Under the pieces are notes generated by a model. The model worked only from the letters and a program-made list of their open reading frames with translations. It did not search any database and was not told the origin of the DNA. From an uncultured Ilyobacter sp. (lineage in GTDB: Bacteria > Fusobacteriota > Fusobacteriia > Fusobacteriales > Fusobacteriaceae): a DNA stretch of 64,000 bases. The position numbers were made by a program, and so were the translations under genes. Below are positions 37,660 to 47,615 of this stretch, piece after piece (positions within the stretch are counted from its first letter, which is position 1; every line of letters starts with the position of its first letter). Location of the stretch: the NCBI RefSeq assembly GCF_963668085.1, contig NZ_OY764059.1, positions 620,001 to 684,000 on the forward strand. Direction: 5' to 3'.

Positions 37660-38079
37660 ATGATATGGGAAAAATCCTGTGGAGGAATAATAGTATTTTC
37701 AGAAGAGGACAAAGATAAATTTTTGGTAATAAAACAACTGAGTGGTTATTACGGATTTCCAAAGGGACATATAGAGGATAATGAGACAGAGGAAGAAACT
37801 GCTCTCAGAGAGGTATACGAAGAGGTAGGTATAAAAGCCGAGATAATAGAGGGGTTTAGAGAGACTCTAGATTATCGGGTAAATAAGAATATAATGAAGG
37901 AAGCTGTTTTTTTTCTCATGAAAAGCGATAAAAAAAATGTCACCCTGGATAAAAATGAAGTGTTGGAATATGCTTGGCTAGATTACAAGGAAGCATGGAA
38001 AAAGATAACCTTTGAAGAGGAAAGAGAGGCTTTTTTAAGAGCCTATGAATATCTGAAAGAGGTGAAAAATGGAAGATAG
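37660..38079 (+). CDS. Nudix hydrolase, diadenosine tetraphosphatase (Ap4A) type
   Basis: A 139-residue Nudix protein with the box GHIEDNETEEETALREVYEEVGI (G-x5-E-x7-REVYEEVGI). WEKSCGGIIVF and YYGFPKGHIE are typical of bis(5'-nucleosyl)-tetraphosphatases of the human NUDT2 type, so breakdown of Ap4A-like alarmones is likely, but substrate is not proven. It sits 22 bases after uvrB and overlaps xseA by 11 bases. Confidence 0.88.
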   Translation: MIWEKSCGGIIVFSEEDKDKFLVIKQLSGYYGFPKGHIEDNETEEETALREVYEEVGIKAEIIEGFRETLDYRVNKNIMKEAVFFLMKSDKKNVTLDKNEVLEYAWLDYKEAWKKITFEEEREAFLRAYEYLKEVKNGR

Positions 38080-39289
38080 GATATACACAGTTTCCCAGTT
38101 TAACAAGATGGTCAAAGATTACCTAGAAGATAATAATAATTTGAAAAACTTTTTTTTAAAGGGTGAAATTTCAGGAGTCAATTACTATAAAAGTGGTCAC
38201 CTTTATTTTAGTCTGAAAGATAAGAAGTGTCAGGTGAAATGTACTGCCTTTGGTTATAGATATAAAAAAATACCTGAGGATCTAAAAGAGGGAGACAGTG
38301 TGAAAATATTTGGGGATGCCACTCTTTATGAGGCCAGAGGGGATTTTCAGATTATGGTTCGCCACCTAGAGAAAGAGAATAAAATGGGGGCTCTTTATGA
38401 AGAATTAGAAAAAGTTAAAAGAGAGCTTTCAGCAGGAGGTTATTTTGACCGGGATAAAAAAACACCTATGCCGTCGCTGCCTCAGACACTAGGTGTTGTA
38501 ACTTCAGGAACTGGTGCAGCTGTGAGGGATATAATAAACACAGCAAGATTGAGATATCCCAATATAAATATATATGTCTATCCTGCAAAAGTACAGGGAC
38601 TAGGTGCGGCACAAGAGGTCATAAGAGGGATAGAAGTCTTGAATAAGATAGAGGAGATCGATTTGATAATAGCCGGAAGAGGTGGAGGAAGTATAGAGGA
38701 CCTCTGGACATTTAATGAAAAAGATGTGGCTCTTGCCTATTTTAATTCGAAAAAGCCCATTGTCTCTGCGGTGGGACATGAGATAGACATACTTCTCACA
38801 GATTTTACAGCTGACTTAAGATCTTCTACCCCTACCCATGCCTCAGAAATGGTAGTTCCTGAAAAGAAAAAACTGCAGGAGGGAATAGAAAACCGTGAAA
38901 AATATCTGAAAAGTTATTTGAGGAAGTATATTCACAGAAAAAAAGATGAGGTTAGCAACAGAAAGAACTCCTTTGTTATAAAAAACTTCCAGAGATTAAT
39001 TCAGGAGAAAAATATGGAAGTTTTGGACAGAGAGCGGGAATTTATAAAAATCTATGAAAGATATCTCTTTAAAAAAAGGCAGGAGTTGGAGATGAAAGCT
39101 GAAAAATTAAATGCCCTAAATCCCGAGAATATATTAAAAAGAGGGTATACTATAACAAGGTCTAAGGGAAAAGTAGTGAAAAATGCCTGTGAGATAAAGC
39201 CAGGGGAGATTTTAGAGACTATTTTTCATAAGGGGAAAACAACTAGTGTGGTAAAGGAGATAGATTTTGATGAAAAAGGCATTATTTAG
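38069..39289 (+). CDS. xseA: Exodeoxyribonuclease VII large subunit
   Basis: A 406-residue XseA with an N-terminal OB fold (FFLKGEISGVNYYKSGHLYFSLKD), the nuclease core (LGVVTSGTGAAVRDIINTARLRYP, AGRGGGSIEDLWTFNE, SAVGHEIDILLTDFTADLRSSTPTHASE) and a long coiled coil. With XseB it degrades single-stranded DNA. It is a little shorter than E. coli XseA. The usual xseB neighbour is not here; a TPR protein follows, overlapping xseA by 20 bases. Confidence 0.95.
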   Translation: MEDRIYTVSQFNKMVKDYLEDNNNLKNFFLKGEISGVNYYKSGHLYFSLKDKKCQVKCTAFGYRYKKIPEDLKEGDSVKIFGDATLYEARGDFQIMVRHLEKENKMGALYEELEKVKRELSAGGYFDRDKKTPMPSLPQTLGVVTSGTGAAVRDIINTARLRYPNINIYVYPAKVQGLGAAQEVIRGIEVLNKIEEIDLIIAGRGGGSIEDLWTFNEKDVALAYFNSKKPIVSAVGHEIDILLTDFTADLRSSTPTHASEMVVPEKKKLQEGIENREKYLKSYLRKYIHRKKDEVSNRKNSFVIKNFQRLIQEKNMEVLDREREFIKIYERYLFKKRQELEMKAEKLNALNPENILKRGYTITRSKGKVVKNACEIKPGEILETIFHKGKTTSVVKEIDFDEKGII

Positions 39290-40118
39290 TCTTATTTTTA
39301 TATTTACAGGGATATTTTCCTATTCTCTGGAAAAATCAGAACTCATGGATGAGGGAATATATCAGATTCAGATAGGAAATTACTGGAGAGGAAAGGAGTA
39401 TCTAGAAGATTACCTGACTCTAGAAGAGGATATAGAGGCCTATCTCTACCTTATAGAAGCAGATAAGAAACTAGGGAATTTAAATCGTGCAGACAGCGTA
39501 GCCTTAAAGGTTTCAAAAAAATACCCAGAAGACACAAGGCCTTTGTACGAGAGGGTATTGATAAGGAAACTCATGGCAGATGATGAAAAAACAGGATGGA
39601 AAAAAAACAAGTATAAAAAAGAGTATTACGAGATTTTTGAAGAATATCTGGCTAAAATAGAATATGTAGACAGTGACAAGATATTTCAATTAGGTAGCAC
39701 GTATTTTAGAAATAACTTATATGAGAAGGCCAATGCTATCTTTATAAAGGAAAAGAACCACGACGAGAGAAATATTTTTGGCGCAGCTACAACTTATAGA
39801 TTTTTGGGAGAATATAGGAAAGCGGCTTTATTATACGGAAAGATACTTCAGGTAAATCCTGAATTTTATGAGGCATACCTGGGGAGAGGAATATCTTATC
39901 AGCTATTAGGGGATTATGGGAGGGCTGCAAAGGATTTTGAAATATGTCTCGAATATAAGAAAAATATAAACCTCTATATAGGGCTGGCTAATATGTATAT
40001 CAACATGGAGAGATACAATAGTGCAAAAGAAACCTTGGAAAAAGCACAAAAGGCCTATCCAGGTTCTCAGGACATAAAACGGCTTCTTATAGAGGTGTAT
40101 TCAAAAATTGAGAGATAG
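39270..40118 (+). CDS. Exported TPR-repeat protein
   Basis: A 282-residue protein with a signal peptide (MKKALFSLIFIFTGIFSYS) and helical repeats. The clearest TPR motifs are GEYRKAALLYGKILQVNPEFYEAYLGRG, GDYGRAAKDFEICLEYKK and ERYNSAKETLEKAQKAYPG in the last 100 residues. It is probably a periplasmic scaffold; no partner is evident. The start is the ATG at 39270, inside the end of xseA, with AAAGGAG ten bases upstream. dprA follows 8 bases after the stop, so it belongs to the uvrB-to-dprA run. Confidence 0.75.
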   Translation: MKKALFSLIFIFTGIFSYSLEKSELMDEGIYQIQIGNYWRGKEYLEDYLTLEEDIEAYLYLIEADKKLGNLNRADSVALKVSKKYPEDTRPLYERVLIRKLMADDEKTGWKKNKYKKEYYEIFEEYLAKIEYVDSDKIFQLGSTYFRNNLYEKANAIFIKEKNHDERNIFGAATTYRFLGEYRKAALLYGKILQVNPEFYEAYLGRGISYQLLGDYGRAAKDFEICLEYKKNINLYIGLANMYINMERYNSAKETLEKAQKAYPGSQDIKRLLIEVYSKIER

Positions 40119-40126
40119 GTGATGGG

Positions 40127-41200
40127 ATGGAATGGTATAGACTCAGGGTGGCAGGAGTGAAGGATTATATTATAAGAAAATTCATGAAAAATTTTGACAA
40201 CTATGAAGATATACTGAGATTAGACGGATCGCAATTGGAAAGATACTACGGCCTAAATTCAGAAGATGTAAAACTCATCATGAACTCTTATAATATGGAT
40301 TCTGAGCTAGAAAAAGAGCTGGAAATTCTAGAAAAGAATAAAATAAGAATTATGAGCCTACATGACAGCAATTATCCTATTTTTCTAAAAAATATAGCAT
40401 CGCCTCCTGTGTTTCTCTATATTAAAGGGAATGGAGAGTTTAGTGATAAGAGTATAGGGGTTGTGGGAACTAGAAAAATGACTGCCTATGGACAGACGGC
40501 CTGTGAGCGGATAACAATGGACCTTGTAGATGCAGGTGTGACCACTGTAAGTGGACTGGCTTTAGGAATAGACGGTGTCTGTCACAGAAAAACCATGGAA
40601 AAAAACGGGAACAGCATAGCAGTAGTTGGAAACGGACTGGATATAGTATACCCTCAGGAAAACAGAAAAATATGGGAAAGAATGGAAAGAGAGGGTACTA
40701 TTATAAGTGAATTTCCACTTGGAACAAGGCCCATTCATTATAATTTTCCATTGAGAAACAGAATAATAGCTGGTCTTAGCAAGGGAGTGGTCATAGTAGA
40801 GAGCATGTCTAAAGGGGGCAGCCTTATTACGGCTGGACTTGCCCTAGAAGAGGGAAGGGATGTATTTGCAGTTCCTGGGGATGTTTTTTCACCTTCATCA
40901 GAAGGATGCAATGACCTTATAAAAAAAAGTGAAGCTAAACTAATTGTATCAGGAGAGGATATACTAAAAGAATACGGATGGGACAGGGAAAATGAGAATA
41001 TTTCTAAAAAGATATGTGAAAATCTAAATGAAAAAGAAGAAATTGTTTTTAATGTTTTAAAAAAGGAAATGAACCTTGATGAACTTATAATGTCTACAGG
41101 TATAAGGGCTGGAGAGTTGTTAGCACTTCTTATGGAGCTTGAATTAAAGGGCCTTATATGCGGAGCTCCAGGGGGTAAATATAGGCGAAAAGTCGTCTAA
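40127..41200 (+). CDS. dprA: DNA-processing protein DprA
   Basis: A 357-residue DprA/Smf. The Rossmann-like core shows GVVGTRKMTAYGQTACERI, VSGLALGIDGVCHRKTM, SEFPLGTRPIHYNFPLRNRIIAGLS and VVIVESMSKGGSLITAGLALEEGRDVFAVPGD; a winged-helix domain follows (residues 295-357). It loads RecA on incoming single-stranded DNA in natural transformation. With type IV pilin genes in the same window, a competence role is plausible but not shown. GATGGG precedes the ATG. Confidence 0.95.
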   Translation: MEWYRLRVAGVKDYIIRKFMKNFDNYEDILRLDGSQLERYYGLNSEDVKLIMNSYNMDSELEKELEILEKNKIRIMSLHDSNYPIFLKNIASPPVFLYIKGNGEFSDKSIGVVGTRKMTAYGQTACERITMDLVDAGVTTVSGLALGIDGVCHRKTMEKNGNSIAVVGNGLDIVYPQENRKIWERMEREGTIISEFPLGTRPIHYNFPLRNRIIAGLSKGVVIVESMSKGGSLITAGLALEEGRDVFAVPGDVFSPSSEGCNDLIKKSEAKLIVSGEDILKEYGWDRENENISKKICENLNEKEEIVFNVLKKEMNLDELIMSTGIRAGELLALLMELELKGLICGAPGGKYRRKVV

Positions 41201-41274
41201 CCTTGATTTTTTAAGACTTTTCGAATATAATTAAAATCAACATACCACAAAATATTCAGATAGGAGTGGAGACA

Positions 41275-43551
41275 TTGGCGAAAAAAAATCTAGTTATTGT
41301 TGAGTCGCCTGCCAAGGCAAAGACCATAGAAAAAATACTGGGGAAAAATTATGAGGTGACTGCCTCTTTCGGACATATAAGAGATTTGCCTAAAAGTAAA
41401 ATAGGCGTTGATATAGAGAATAATTTTGAACCTTCTTATTCTACAATAAAGGGTAAGGGTGAGATTACAAAAGCTCTGAGAGCCCTTGCCAAGAAATCAA
41501 ATAAGGTCTTCCTAGCATCCGATCCGGATAGAGAGGGAGAGGCCATAGCCTGGCACATAGCTCATATTTTAAAATTGGACGAAGGTGATTCCAATCGAAT
41601 AGAGTTTAATGAGATAACCAAGACAGCCATAAAAGATGCAGTTAAAAACCCAAGGAAAATAGATATAGACAGGGTAAATGCACAACAGGCCAGAAGGATA
41701 CTAGACAGATTGGTGGGATATAAGATAAGTCCCCTTCTTTGGAAGATAATATCCTCAAATACAAGTGCTGGAAGGGTACAGTCAGTTGCACTAAAACTTA
41801 TCTGTGACCTTGAAGACAGCATAAAAAAGTTTGTTCCAGAAGTATACTGGGAAGTGTCTGGTGACTTCACCGGAGGGATAAATCTTAACCTCAATAAAAT
41901 AGACGATAAAAAAGTCGATAAAATAAAAGATGAAGAGATAATAAAAGAAATAAAAAAAGAGATTCCAGGTAAATCATTTGAGGTAACAAGTGCCAAAATA
42001 TCAGATAGAAGTAAGAAACCTCCTCTTCCACTTAAAACCAGTACACTTCAGCAGTTAGCTTCATCTTATTTGGGGTTTTCAGCATCAAAGACAATGAGAG
42101 TTGCCCAGACTTTATACGAAGGACTGAATATAGACGGAAACCAAAAGGGTCTTATAACATATATGAGAACAGACTCCACAAGAATTTCAGATGAGGCCAA
42201 AGAAAGTGCCAAGGTCTTTATCGAAGAAAAATATGGAAAAGAGTATGTGGGGAATTACACAGAAAAAAAGGGAAAGGGCAAGATACAGGATGCCCATGAG
42301 GCAGTAAGGCCTACAGATGTACTGCTAGAACCTTTGAAAATAGAGAAACATTTGAATACAGATCAATTTAAACTTTATAGGCTTATATGGGAGAGGTTTA
42401 TAATTTCTCAGCTGGCTCCGGTGAAGTTTAAACAGTTTGAACTTCTGACTAATTATGATAAATACCAGTTTAGAGGCGTGGCTAATAAGATAATTTTTGA
42501 CGGTTATTATAAGGTATTTAAAGGTGAAGATGCCATAGAGTCTGTAAGTTTCCCGTCTATAAATCAGGGAGACACCCTTGTTCTTGAAAAACTGGGAGTA
42601 AAAGAGGGAATCACAAAGGCCCCTGCAAGGCTGACAGAATCTTCCCTTGTAAAAAAACTAGAATCAGAGGGGATCGGAAGACCTTCTACCTATGCATCTA
42701 TAATTGAAACCCTAAAAAAGAGGGAATATGTGGTAAGTGAAGGAAAAAGCTTTGTGCCTACATCATTGGGGTTTGAGGTAAAGGAAAACCTTCAGGAAAA
42801 TTTCCCTCATATACTAAATGTTAAATTTACCGCAGAGATGGAAGAAAGGCTCGACCGTATAGAGGAAGGAGAGCTCGACTGGAAAGAGACTCTAAAGGAG
42901 TTTTATGAAGACCTCTCAAAATATCTAACTGTTTTTGAAAAAAAAGTAGAAGAGATGGAAAACAGGATCATTGTTTCAGATGTTCCCTGTCCATGTGGTA
43001 AAGGGAATATGCTCATGAAAAGTGGGAGATTCGGGAGATACCTTAAGTGTGAAGATGAAGAGTGTAAAGAGAAGATCTCATTAAAGGGAATAGATATCCC
43101 TAAGGAACAGATAGAAAAAGGTGAGATAATAGTAAATGAAATAGTGCAGGAAAGGGAAAAGCTAAAGAGGGGAAAACCTACTGATGTCTACACAGAGAAT
43201 AAAGCTAATCTTTTCCTAAAGGCAGGGAGATTTGGAAGTTATCTAGAGAGTGAGAACTTCGCAGAGGATGAGATAAGGATCCCTCTTCCTTCTGAAGTGA
43301 GAAAGATGCTTGCAGAAAACAGGGTAATAGAAAAAGACGGTGTAGTACAGCTAAACTCTATCTTAGAAAAAATAAAAGAGGAAGAGGCTGAACTTATAAG
43401 AAAAGCCGGCCCTTGTGAAAAATGTGGAAGTCCCTTTGAGGTAAAAAGGGGAAGATGGGGAAAATTCCTAGCTTGTACTGGATATCCTGAATGTAAAAAT
43501 ATAAGAAAGCTTCCTAATGATAAAAAGAAAGAAGCAGATAAAAAGAAATAA
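41275..43551 (+). CDS. topA: DNA topoisomerase I
   Basis: A 758-residue type IA topoisomerase that relaxes negative supercoils. The TOPRIM domain opens LVIVESPAKAKTIEK and has SDPDREGEAIAWH; the catalytic Tyr is in GLITYMRTDSTRIS. The C-terminal part carries zinc-ribbon repeats (CPCGKGNMLMKSGRFGRYLKC; CEKCGSPFEVKRGRWGKFLAC). I take the start as TTG at 41275, eight bases after AGGAG (41262-41266); the in-frame GTG at 41266 overlaps that site. dprA-topA-trmFO-xer-hslV is a gene order also known from Firmicutes. Confidence 0.96.
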   Translation: MAKKNLVIVESPAKAKTIEKILGKNYEVTASFGHIRDLPKSKIGVDIENNFEPSYSTIKGKGEITKALRALAKKSNKVFLASDPDREGEAIAWHIAHILKLDEGDSNRIEFNEITKTAIKDAVKNPRKIDIDRVNAQQARRILDRLVGYKISPLLWKIISSNTSAGRVQSVALKLICDLEDSIKKFVPEVYWEVSGDFTGGINLNLNKIDDKKVDKIKDEEIIKEIKKEIPGKSFEVTSAKISDRSKKPPLPLKTSTLQQLASSYLGFSASKTMRVAQTLYEGLNIDGNQKGLITYMRTDSTRISDEAKESAKVFIEEKYGKEYVGNYTEKKGKGKIQDAHEAVRPTDVLLEPLKIEKHLNTDQFKLYRLIWERFIISQLAPVKFKQFELLTNYDKYQFRGVANKIIFDGYYKVFKGEDAIESVSFPSINQGDTLVLEKLGVKEGITKAPARLTESSLVKKLESEGIGRPSTYASIIETLKKREYVVSEGKSFVPTSLGFEVKENLQENFPHILNVKFTAEMEERLDRIEEGELDWKETLKEFYEDLSKYLTVFEKKVEEMENRIIVSDVPCPCGKGNMLMKSGRFGRYLKCEDEECKEKISLKGIDIPKEQIEKGEIIVNEIVQEREKLKRGKPTDVYTENKANLFLKAGRFGSYLESENFAEDEIRIPLPSEVRKMLAENRVIEKDGVVQLNSILEKIKEEEAELIRKAGPCEKCGSPFEVKRGRWGKFLACTGYPECKNIRKLPNDKKKEADKKK

Positions 43552-43574
43552 ACCCGCCTAGGCGGGTTTTCTTT
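43551..43574 (+). terminator. topA terminator
   Basis: AACCCGCC-TA-GGCGGGTT followed by TTCTTT. Confidence 0.88.
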
Positions 43575-43665
43575 ATGAGGATAAAAAAACTTCCTATAAT
43601 TTTTAAAATATTGTATAATAAGGATAAATTGTATAGTGTAAAAAGTATAGAGGAGTAGAATATTT

Positions 43666-44976
43666 ATGATAAAAGAGGTAGTTATTATAGGGGCAGGTCT
43701 TGCAGGCAGCGAGGCAGCTTATCAATTGGCCAAAAGAGGAATAAAGGTAAAACTTTATGAGATGAGGCCTGCAAAAAATACAGAAGCACATAAAAGTGAA
43801 AAATTCGGAGAACTTGTATGCAGTAATTCATTAGGATCTAATGCAACTTCTAATGCATCAGGACTGATGAAGGAGGAGCTAAGACAACTGGGATCCCTTC
43901 TGGTAAAAGTAGCTGATAAAAACAAGGTTCCTGCAGGTCAGGCACTAGCTGTGGACAGAGAAGGGTTTTCTAAAGAGATAACTGAAACCCTTGAAAATAT
44001 GGAAAATATAGAGATAATAAGAGAGGAACTCACAGAGATACCAAAGGAAGGAATAGTCCTTATAGCAAGTGGACCTCTCTCATCAGACAGTATATCGGAA
44101 GAGATCAAAAAGATAACCAAGGACGAGCATCTTTATTTCTATGACGCTGCAGCTCCTATAATAGACTTTGATTCTATAGATAAGGAGAAGGTATATTTTC
44201 AGTCTAGATATGACAAAGGAGACGGGGAATATATAAATTGTCCTATGGATATAGAGGAGTACACAAATTTTTACAATGCACTGATAACTGCAGAAAGAGC
44301 TCCCTTAAAGACCTTTGAAGAGGAAAAACTTTTTGAAGCCTGTATGCCTGTGGAAAAAATGGCAGAAAGAGGAGAGAAAACACTTTTATTCGGTCCTCTA
44401 AAGCCAAAGGGCCTTACTAACCCAAGACATCCAGATATAAAGGATTATGCTGTAATCCAGCTGAGACAGGATGATAAAGAGGGAAGGTTATACAACATGG
44501 TAGGATTTCAGACAAACCTCAAGTGGGGAGAGCAGAAAAGAGTCTTTTCTATGATACCAGGCCTTGAAAATGCGGATTTTGTCAGATACGGTGTTATGCA
44601 TAGAAATACTTTTATAAATTCAACGAAACTTCTTAAAAATACCCTCAACCTGAAATCTGATGAAAATATTTATTTTGCAGGACAGATAACAGGAAGTGAA
44701 GGGTATGTAGCTGCTATGGCAACTGGGATGATGGCAGCTATTAATATAGCCAACAGACTAGAGGGAAAGAAGGAGTTTGTGCTAGATGACAGAAGTGCTA
44801 TAGGGGCTATAATAAAATATATAACTGAAGAGAAAAAAAACTTTCAGCCTATAGGTCCAAATATAGGAATAATAAGACCTTTAGAAGGTAAAAAGATAAG
44901 AGATAAGAGAGAACGTTATACAAAGGTGGCAGAAAGAGCCCTGGATTATCTAAAGGAAAAACTAGGGGAAGAATAG
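43666..44976 (+). CDS. trmFO: Methylenetetrahydrofolate--tRNA-(uracil-54-C5)-methyltransferase TrmFO
   Basis: A 436-residue flavoprotein of the GidA-like group. IIGAGLAGSEAAYQLAKRGIKVKLYEMRP is the FAD-binding start; SNSLGSNATSNASGLMKEE, CPMDIEEYTNFY and FAGQITGSEGYVAAMATGMMAAIN are TrmFO signatures. It makes ribothymidine at position 54 of tRNA using methylene-THF and FADH2. xer follows 18 bases later. Confidence 0.96.
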   Translation: MIKEVVIIGAGLAGSEAAYQLAKRGIKVKLYEMRPAKNTEAHKSEKFGELVCSNSLGSNATSNASGLMKEELRQLGSLLVKVADKNKVPAGQALAVDREGFSKEITETLENMENIEIIREELTEIPKEGIVLIASGPLSSDSISEEIKKITKDEHLYFYDAAAPIIDFDSIDKEKVYFQSRYDKGDGEYINCPMDIEEYTNFYNALITAERAPLKTFEEEKLFEACMPVEKMAERGEKTLLFGPLKPKGLTNPRHPDIKDYAVIQLRQDDKEGRLYNMVGFQTNLKWGEQKRVFSMIPGLENADFVRYGVMHRNTFINSTKLLKNTLNLKSDENIYFAGQITGSEGYVAAMATGMMAAINIANRLEGKKEFVLDDRSAIGAIIKYITEEKKNFQPIGPNIGIIRPLEGKKIRDKRERYTKVAERALDYLKEKLGEE

Positions 44977-44994
44977 TTCTTTTGGGGGTTAGGC

Positions 44995-45888
44995 ATGGAA
45001 CCTGTTTTGTTAGACAAACTTATAAAAGATTTTATATATTTTGAGGAGTTTGGAGAGGGAAAGAGTTTAAATACTATAAAATCATTTAAAAAAGATCTTG
45101 GACAGCTGAGAGATTATCTCAGCAGAAAAGAAAATATAAATAATCCCAAGGATATAAAAGAGATGGCTCTCAGAGGTTTTTTGGTGGAACTGCAAAAGGA
45201 AAATATTGGGAAAAGGTCTCTCAACAGAAAGATATCTTCCTTGAGAAGCTTCTTTAAATATCTAAAAAATCAGGGGCATATAGAAAAAAATCCTACGATT
45301 CTTCTAACTGGTCCGGCCTTTAAGGCAGGCCTTCCTGAAATATTAACAAAAGAGGAGATAGACAGAATCAGAGAGGTCATAGATATAGAAAAAACAAATG
45401 GAATAAGGGACCGACTCATTGTGGAACTTTTGTACTCTAGCGGTATAAGAACCAGTGAACTTCTTTCTCTGGGAGAGAGTCTATTTGATCTGGAAAAGAG
45501 ACAGCTCAGAGTCACAGGGGGAAAACAACCTAGAATCGTTTTTTTCAGTGAGAGAACGAGGGAATATTTTAAAAGGTATGTAGAGTCAAAGAAAAAAAAA
45601 TACAGAGAAAAATATACAGGTGATATCCTTTTTGTAAATGGTTCTGGAACTAGACTCAGTGATCGGTCTCTGAGAAGGATAGTAGAACGTTATGCCAAGA
45701 GGGCCGAAATAGAAAAAGAGATAAGCCCACATACATTTCGACATACCTTCGGAGTGTATATGCTGACCCATGGAATGGGCCTTATGCATCTTCAGGAACT
45801 TATGGGACATGTGAGTGTGGAAAGCACCAAGATATATGAGGAATTTGTAAATAAACCCAAGATTTTAAAGGGATATAATAATTATTGA
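44995..45888 (+). CDS. Tyrosine recombinase, XerC/XerD type
   Basis: A 297-residue tyrosine recombinase. The N-terminal SAM-like core-binding domain spans residues 5-90; the catalytic domain shows Arg I in LLYSSGIRTSELLSL, HTFRHTFGVYML (His and Arg II), GHVSVESTKIY with the last His and Tyr nucleophile. Length and place after trmFO agree with XerC/CodV, which resolves chromosome dimers at dif; I cannot tell C from D by sequence. GGGGGTTAGGC precedes the ATG. hslV follows 19 bases on. Confidence 0.92.
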   Translation: MEPVLLDKLIKDFIYFEEFGEGKSLNTIKSFKKDLGQLRDYLSRKENINNPKDIKEMALRGFLVELQKENIGKRSLNRKISSLRSFFKYLKNQGHIEKNPTILLTGPAFKAGLPEILTKEEIDRIREVIDIEKTNGIRDRLIVELLYSSGIRTSELLSLGESLFDLEKRQLRVTGGKQPRIVFFSERTREYFKRYVESKKKKYREKYTGDILFVNGSGTRLSDRSLRRIVERYAKRAEIEKEISPHTFRHTFGVYMLTHGMGLMHLQELMGHVSVESTKIYEEFVNKPKILKGYNNY

Positions 45889-45907
45889 TAGATAACTGAG
45901 GTGGCAG

Positions 45908-46441
45908 ATGGAAAAGTTTAGAGCAACAACGATAATAGCTGTAAAAAAAGATAACAAGGTTGCCATAGCTGGTGACGGCCAGGTAACTTTCGGAGACACT
46001 GTATTTAAAAGTGGAGCTAAGAAGATAAGGAAAATGTATGATAATACAATACTTATGGGATTTGCAGGAAGTGCTGCTGATGCTTTTGCCCTTTTTGACA
46101 AGTTTGAGGGAAAGCTTGATGAATTTGGTGGGAATCTAAAAAAAGCCTCTGTGGAGCTTGCGAAAGAATGGAGACACGACAAGGCTCTGAGAGTCCTCGA
46201 AGCCATGCTTGTGGTAGCAGACAAAAATAATGTATTGATAGTGTCTGGAAACGGTGATGTAATAGAGCCAGACGACGGAATAGCGGCAATCGGAAGTGGA
46301 GGAAGTTACGCATATGCTGCAGCTAAGGCGCTTGTAATGCATAGTAATTTAGGGGCTCCTCAGGTAGCGGAAGAGGCCCTTAAAATAGCTGGTAACATGT
46401 GTATATATACAAATCTCAACATCAGTGTTGAGACTCTTTAG
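45908..46441 (+). CDS. hslV: ATP-dependent protease subunit HslV (ClpQ)
   Basis: A 177-residue proteasome-like threonine peptidase. MEKFRA is the propeptide and [24 protein letters not shown] the mature start with the Thr nucleophile; [23 protein letters not shown] and [24 protein letters not shown] are typical. HslV needs the HslU ATPase to degrade proteins. In Firmicutes hslU follows directly; here a YqeH-type GTPase gene does, so hslU must be elsewhere or missing. AGGTGG precedes the ATG. Confidence 0.95.
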   Translation: MEKFRATTIIAVKKDNKVAIAGDGQVTFGDTVFKSGAKKIRKMYDNTILMGFAGSAADAFALFDKFEGKLDEFGGNLKKASVELAKEWRHDKALRVLEAMLVVADKNNVLIVSGNGDVIEPDDGIAAIGSGGSYAYAAAKALVMHSNLGAPQVAEEALKIAGNMCIYTNLNISVETL

Positions 46442-46454
46442 GGGAGGTTTACAA

Positions 46455-47567
46455 TTGGCAAAAACAAAAAAATGTATCGGCTGCGGAATAGAGCTGCAAA
46501 ATGAAAGCTCTGAAAAGCAGGGGTTTGTACCTAAAAGCGTCTTAGAGAGTAGAAAAGAGATCTACTGTCAGAGATGTTTCAAAATAAAAAATTACGGAGA
46601 ATATCTTCCTGTAGAGATGACAAAGGAAGATTACAGGAAAGAGGTTGGAAAACAGGCAGAAAGAACAGATGTGGTTTTGGCTGTTTTTGATATAATCGAC
46701 TTTGAAGGATCCTTTGATGATGAGATACTGGATATTCTGAGAGAAAAGGATTCTATAATAGCAATTAATAAACTTGACCTTGTGCCAGGAGAAAAACATC
46801 CTTCTGAAGTGTCAGACTGGGTTAAAGAAAGACTGGCAGATGAGGGGATTGCACCCCTAGATATAGCTATATTAAGTGCAAAAAGTGGATATGGTGTAAA
46901 CGGGATAATAAGAAAATTAAGACACTTTTTCCCTGATGGTGCCAAGGTAATGGTTCTAGGAACTACAAATGTTGGGAAATCTAGCATAATAAATGGACTT
47001 TTAGGAGATAAAAAGGTAACTACATCTAAATATCCTGGAACTACTTTGAAAAGTCTTGAAAATATTATTTCCGGAACCAAGTTGACTATAATAGATACCC
47101 CAGGGCTTATTCCTGAAGGAAGAGTTTCGGACATGGTCTGTGAAGAGTGTAACTTGAAAATAGTACCTGCTAACGAGATTTCTAGAAAAACATTTAAACT
47201 GGAAAAAGACAGGGTTCTTATGTTTGGAGGACTTCTGTGGATTAAGATAATGAACTCTGAAAAGGCGATATTCTCTGCCTTTGCATCTAAGGACGTTAGT
47301 TTTCACGAGACAAATGAGGGAAGACTAGAGGACCTGTTAAGAGATCATTCTGGAGATGCTATATCACCTCCATGTGAAAAATGTCGAGATGAGTATGCAG
47401 CTCTTCCTATGAAAAAAGAGGAGTGGACTGTAGAGTCTGGAGAGGAACTGGTATTTAAGGGATTGGGGTGGATCTCTGTTAAGAGGGGCCCTCTGACTAT
47501 AGAGGTTACTATTCCAGAAGGGGCAGAAATAATCTTAAGGGATGCCTTTATCAAGCCAAGAAGATGA
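46455..47567 (+). CDS. yqeH: Ribosome-biogenesis GTPase, YqeH type
   Basis: A 370-residue circularly permuted GTPase. An N-terminal zinc finger (CIGCG...CQRC, residues 7-46) is followed by the G4 motif NKLDLVP before the G1 P-loop GTTNVGKSS and then G3 DTPG, the permuted order typical of YqeH. It acts in 30S subunit assembly. The start is TTG at 46455, seven bases after GGGGAGG; a frame extended to 46425 overlaps hslV. A terminator lies just past the stop. Confidence 0.93.
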   Translation: MAKTKKCIGCGIELQNESSEKQGFVPKSVLESRKEIYCQRCFKIKNYGEYLPVEMTKEDYRKEVGKQAERTDVVLAVFDIIDFEGSFDDEILDILREKDSIIAINKLDLVPGEKHPSEVSDWVKERLADEGIAPLDIAILSAKSGYGVNGIIRKLRHFFPDGAKVMVLGTTNVGKSSIINGLLGDKKVTTSKYPGTTLKSLENIISGTKLTIIDTPGLIPEGRVSDMVCEECNLKIVPANEISRKTFKLEKDRVLMFGGLLWIKIMNSEKAIFSAFASKDVSFHETNEGRLEDLLRDHSGDAISPPCEKCRDEYAALPMKKEEWTVESGEELVFKGLGWISVKRGPLTIEVTIPEGAEIILRDAFIKPRR

Positions 47568-47568
47568 T

Positions 47569-47595
47569 AAGGGGGAGAATTCTCCCTCTTTTTTT
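47569..47595 (+). terminator. Terminator after yqeH
   Basis: AGGGGGAGA-AT-TCTCCCTCT followed by TTTTTT. Confidence 0.88.
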
Positions 47596-47615
47596 GGATC
47601 TTTATTTTTGAGGTA

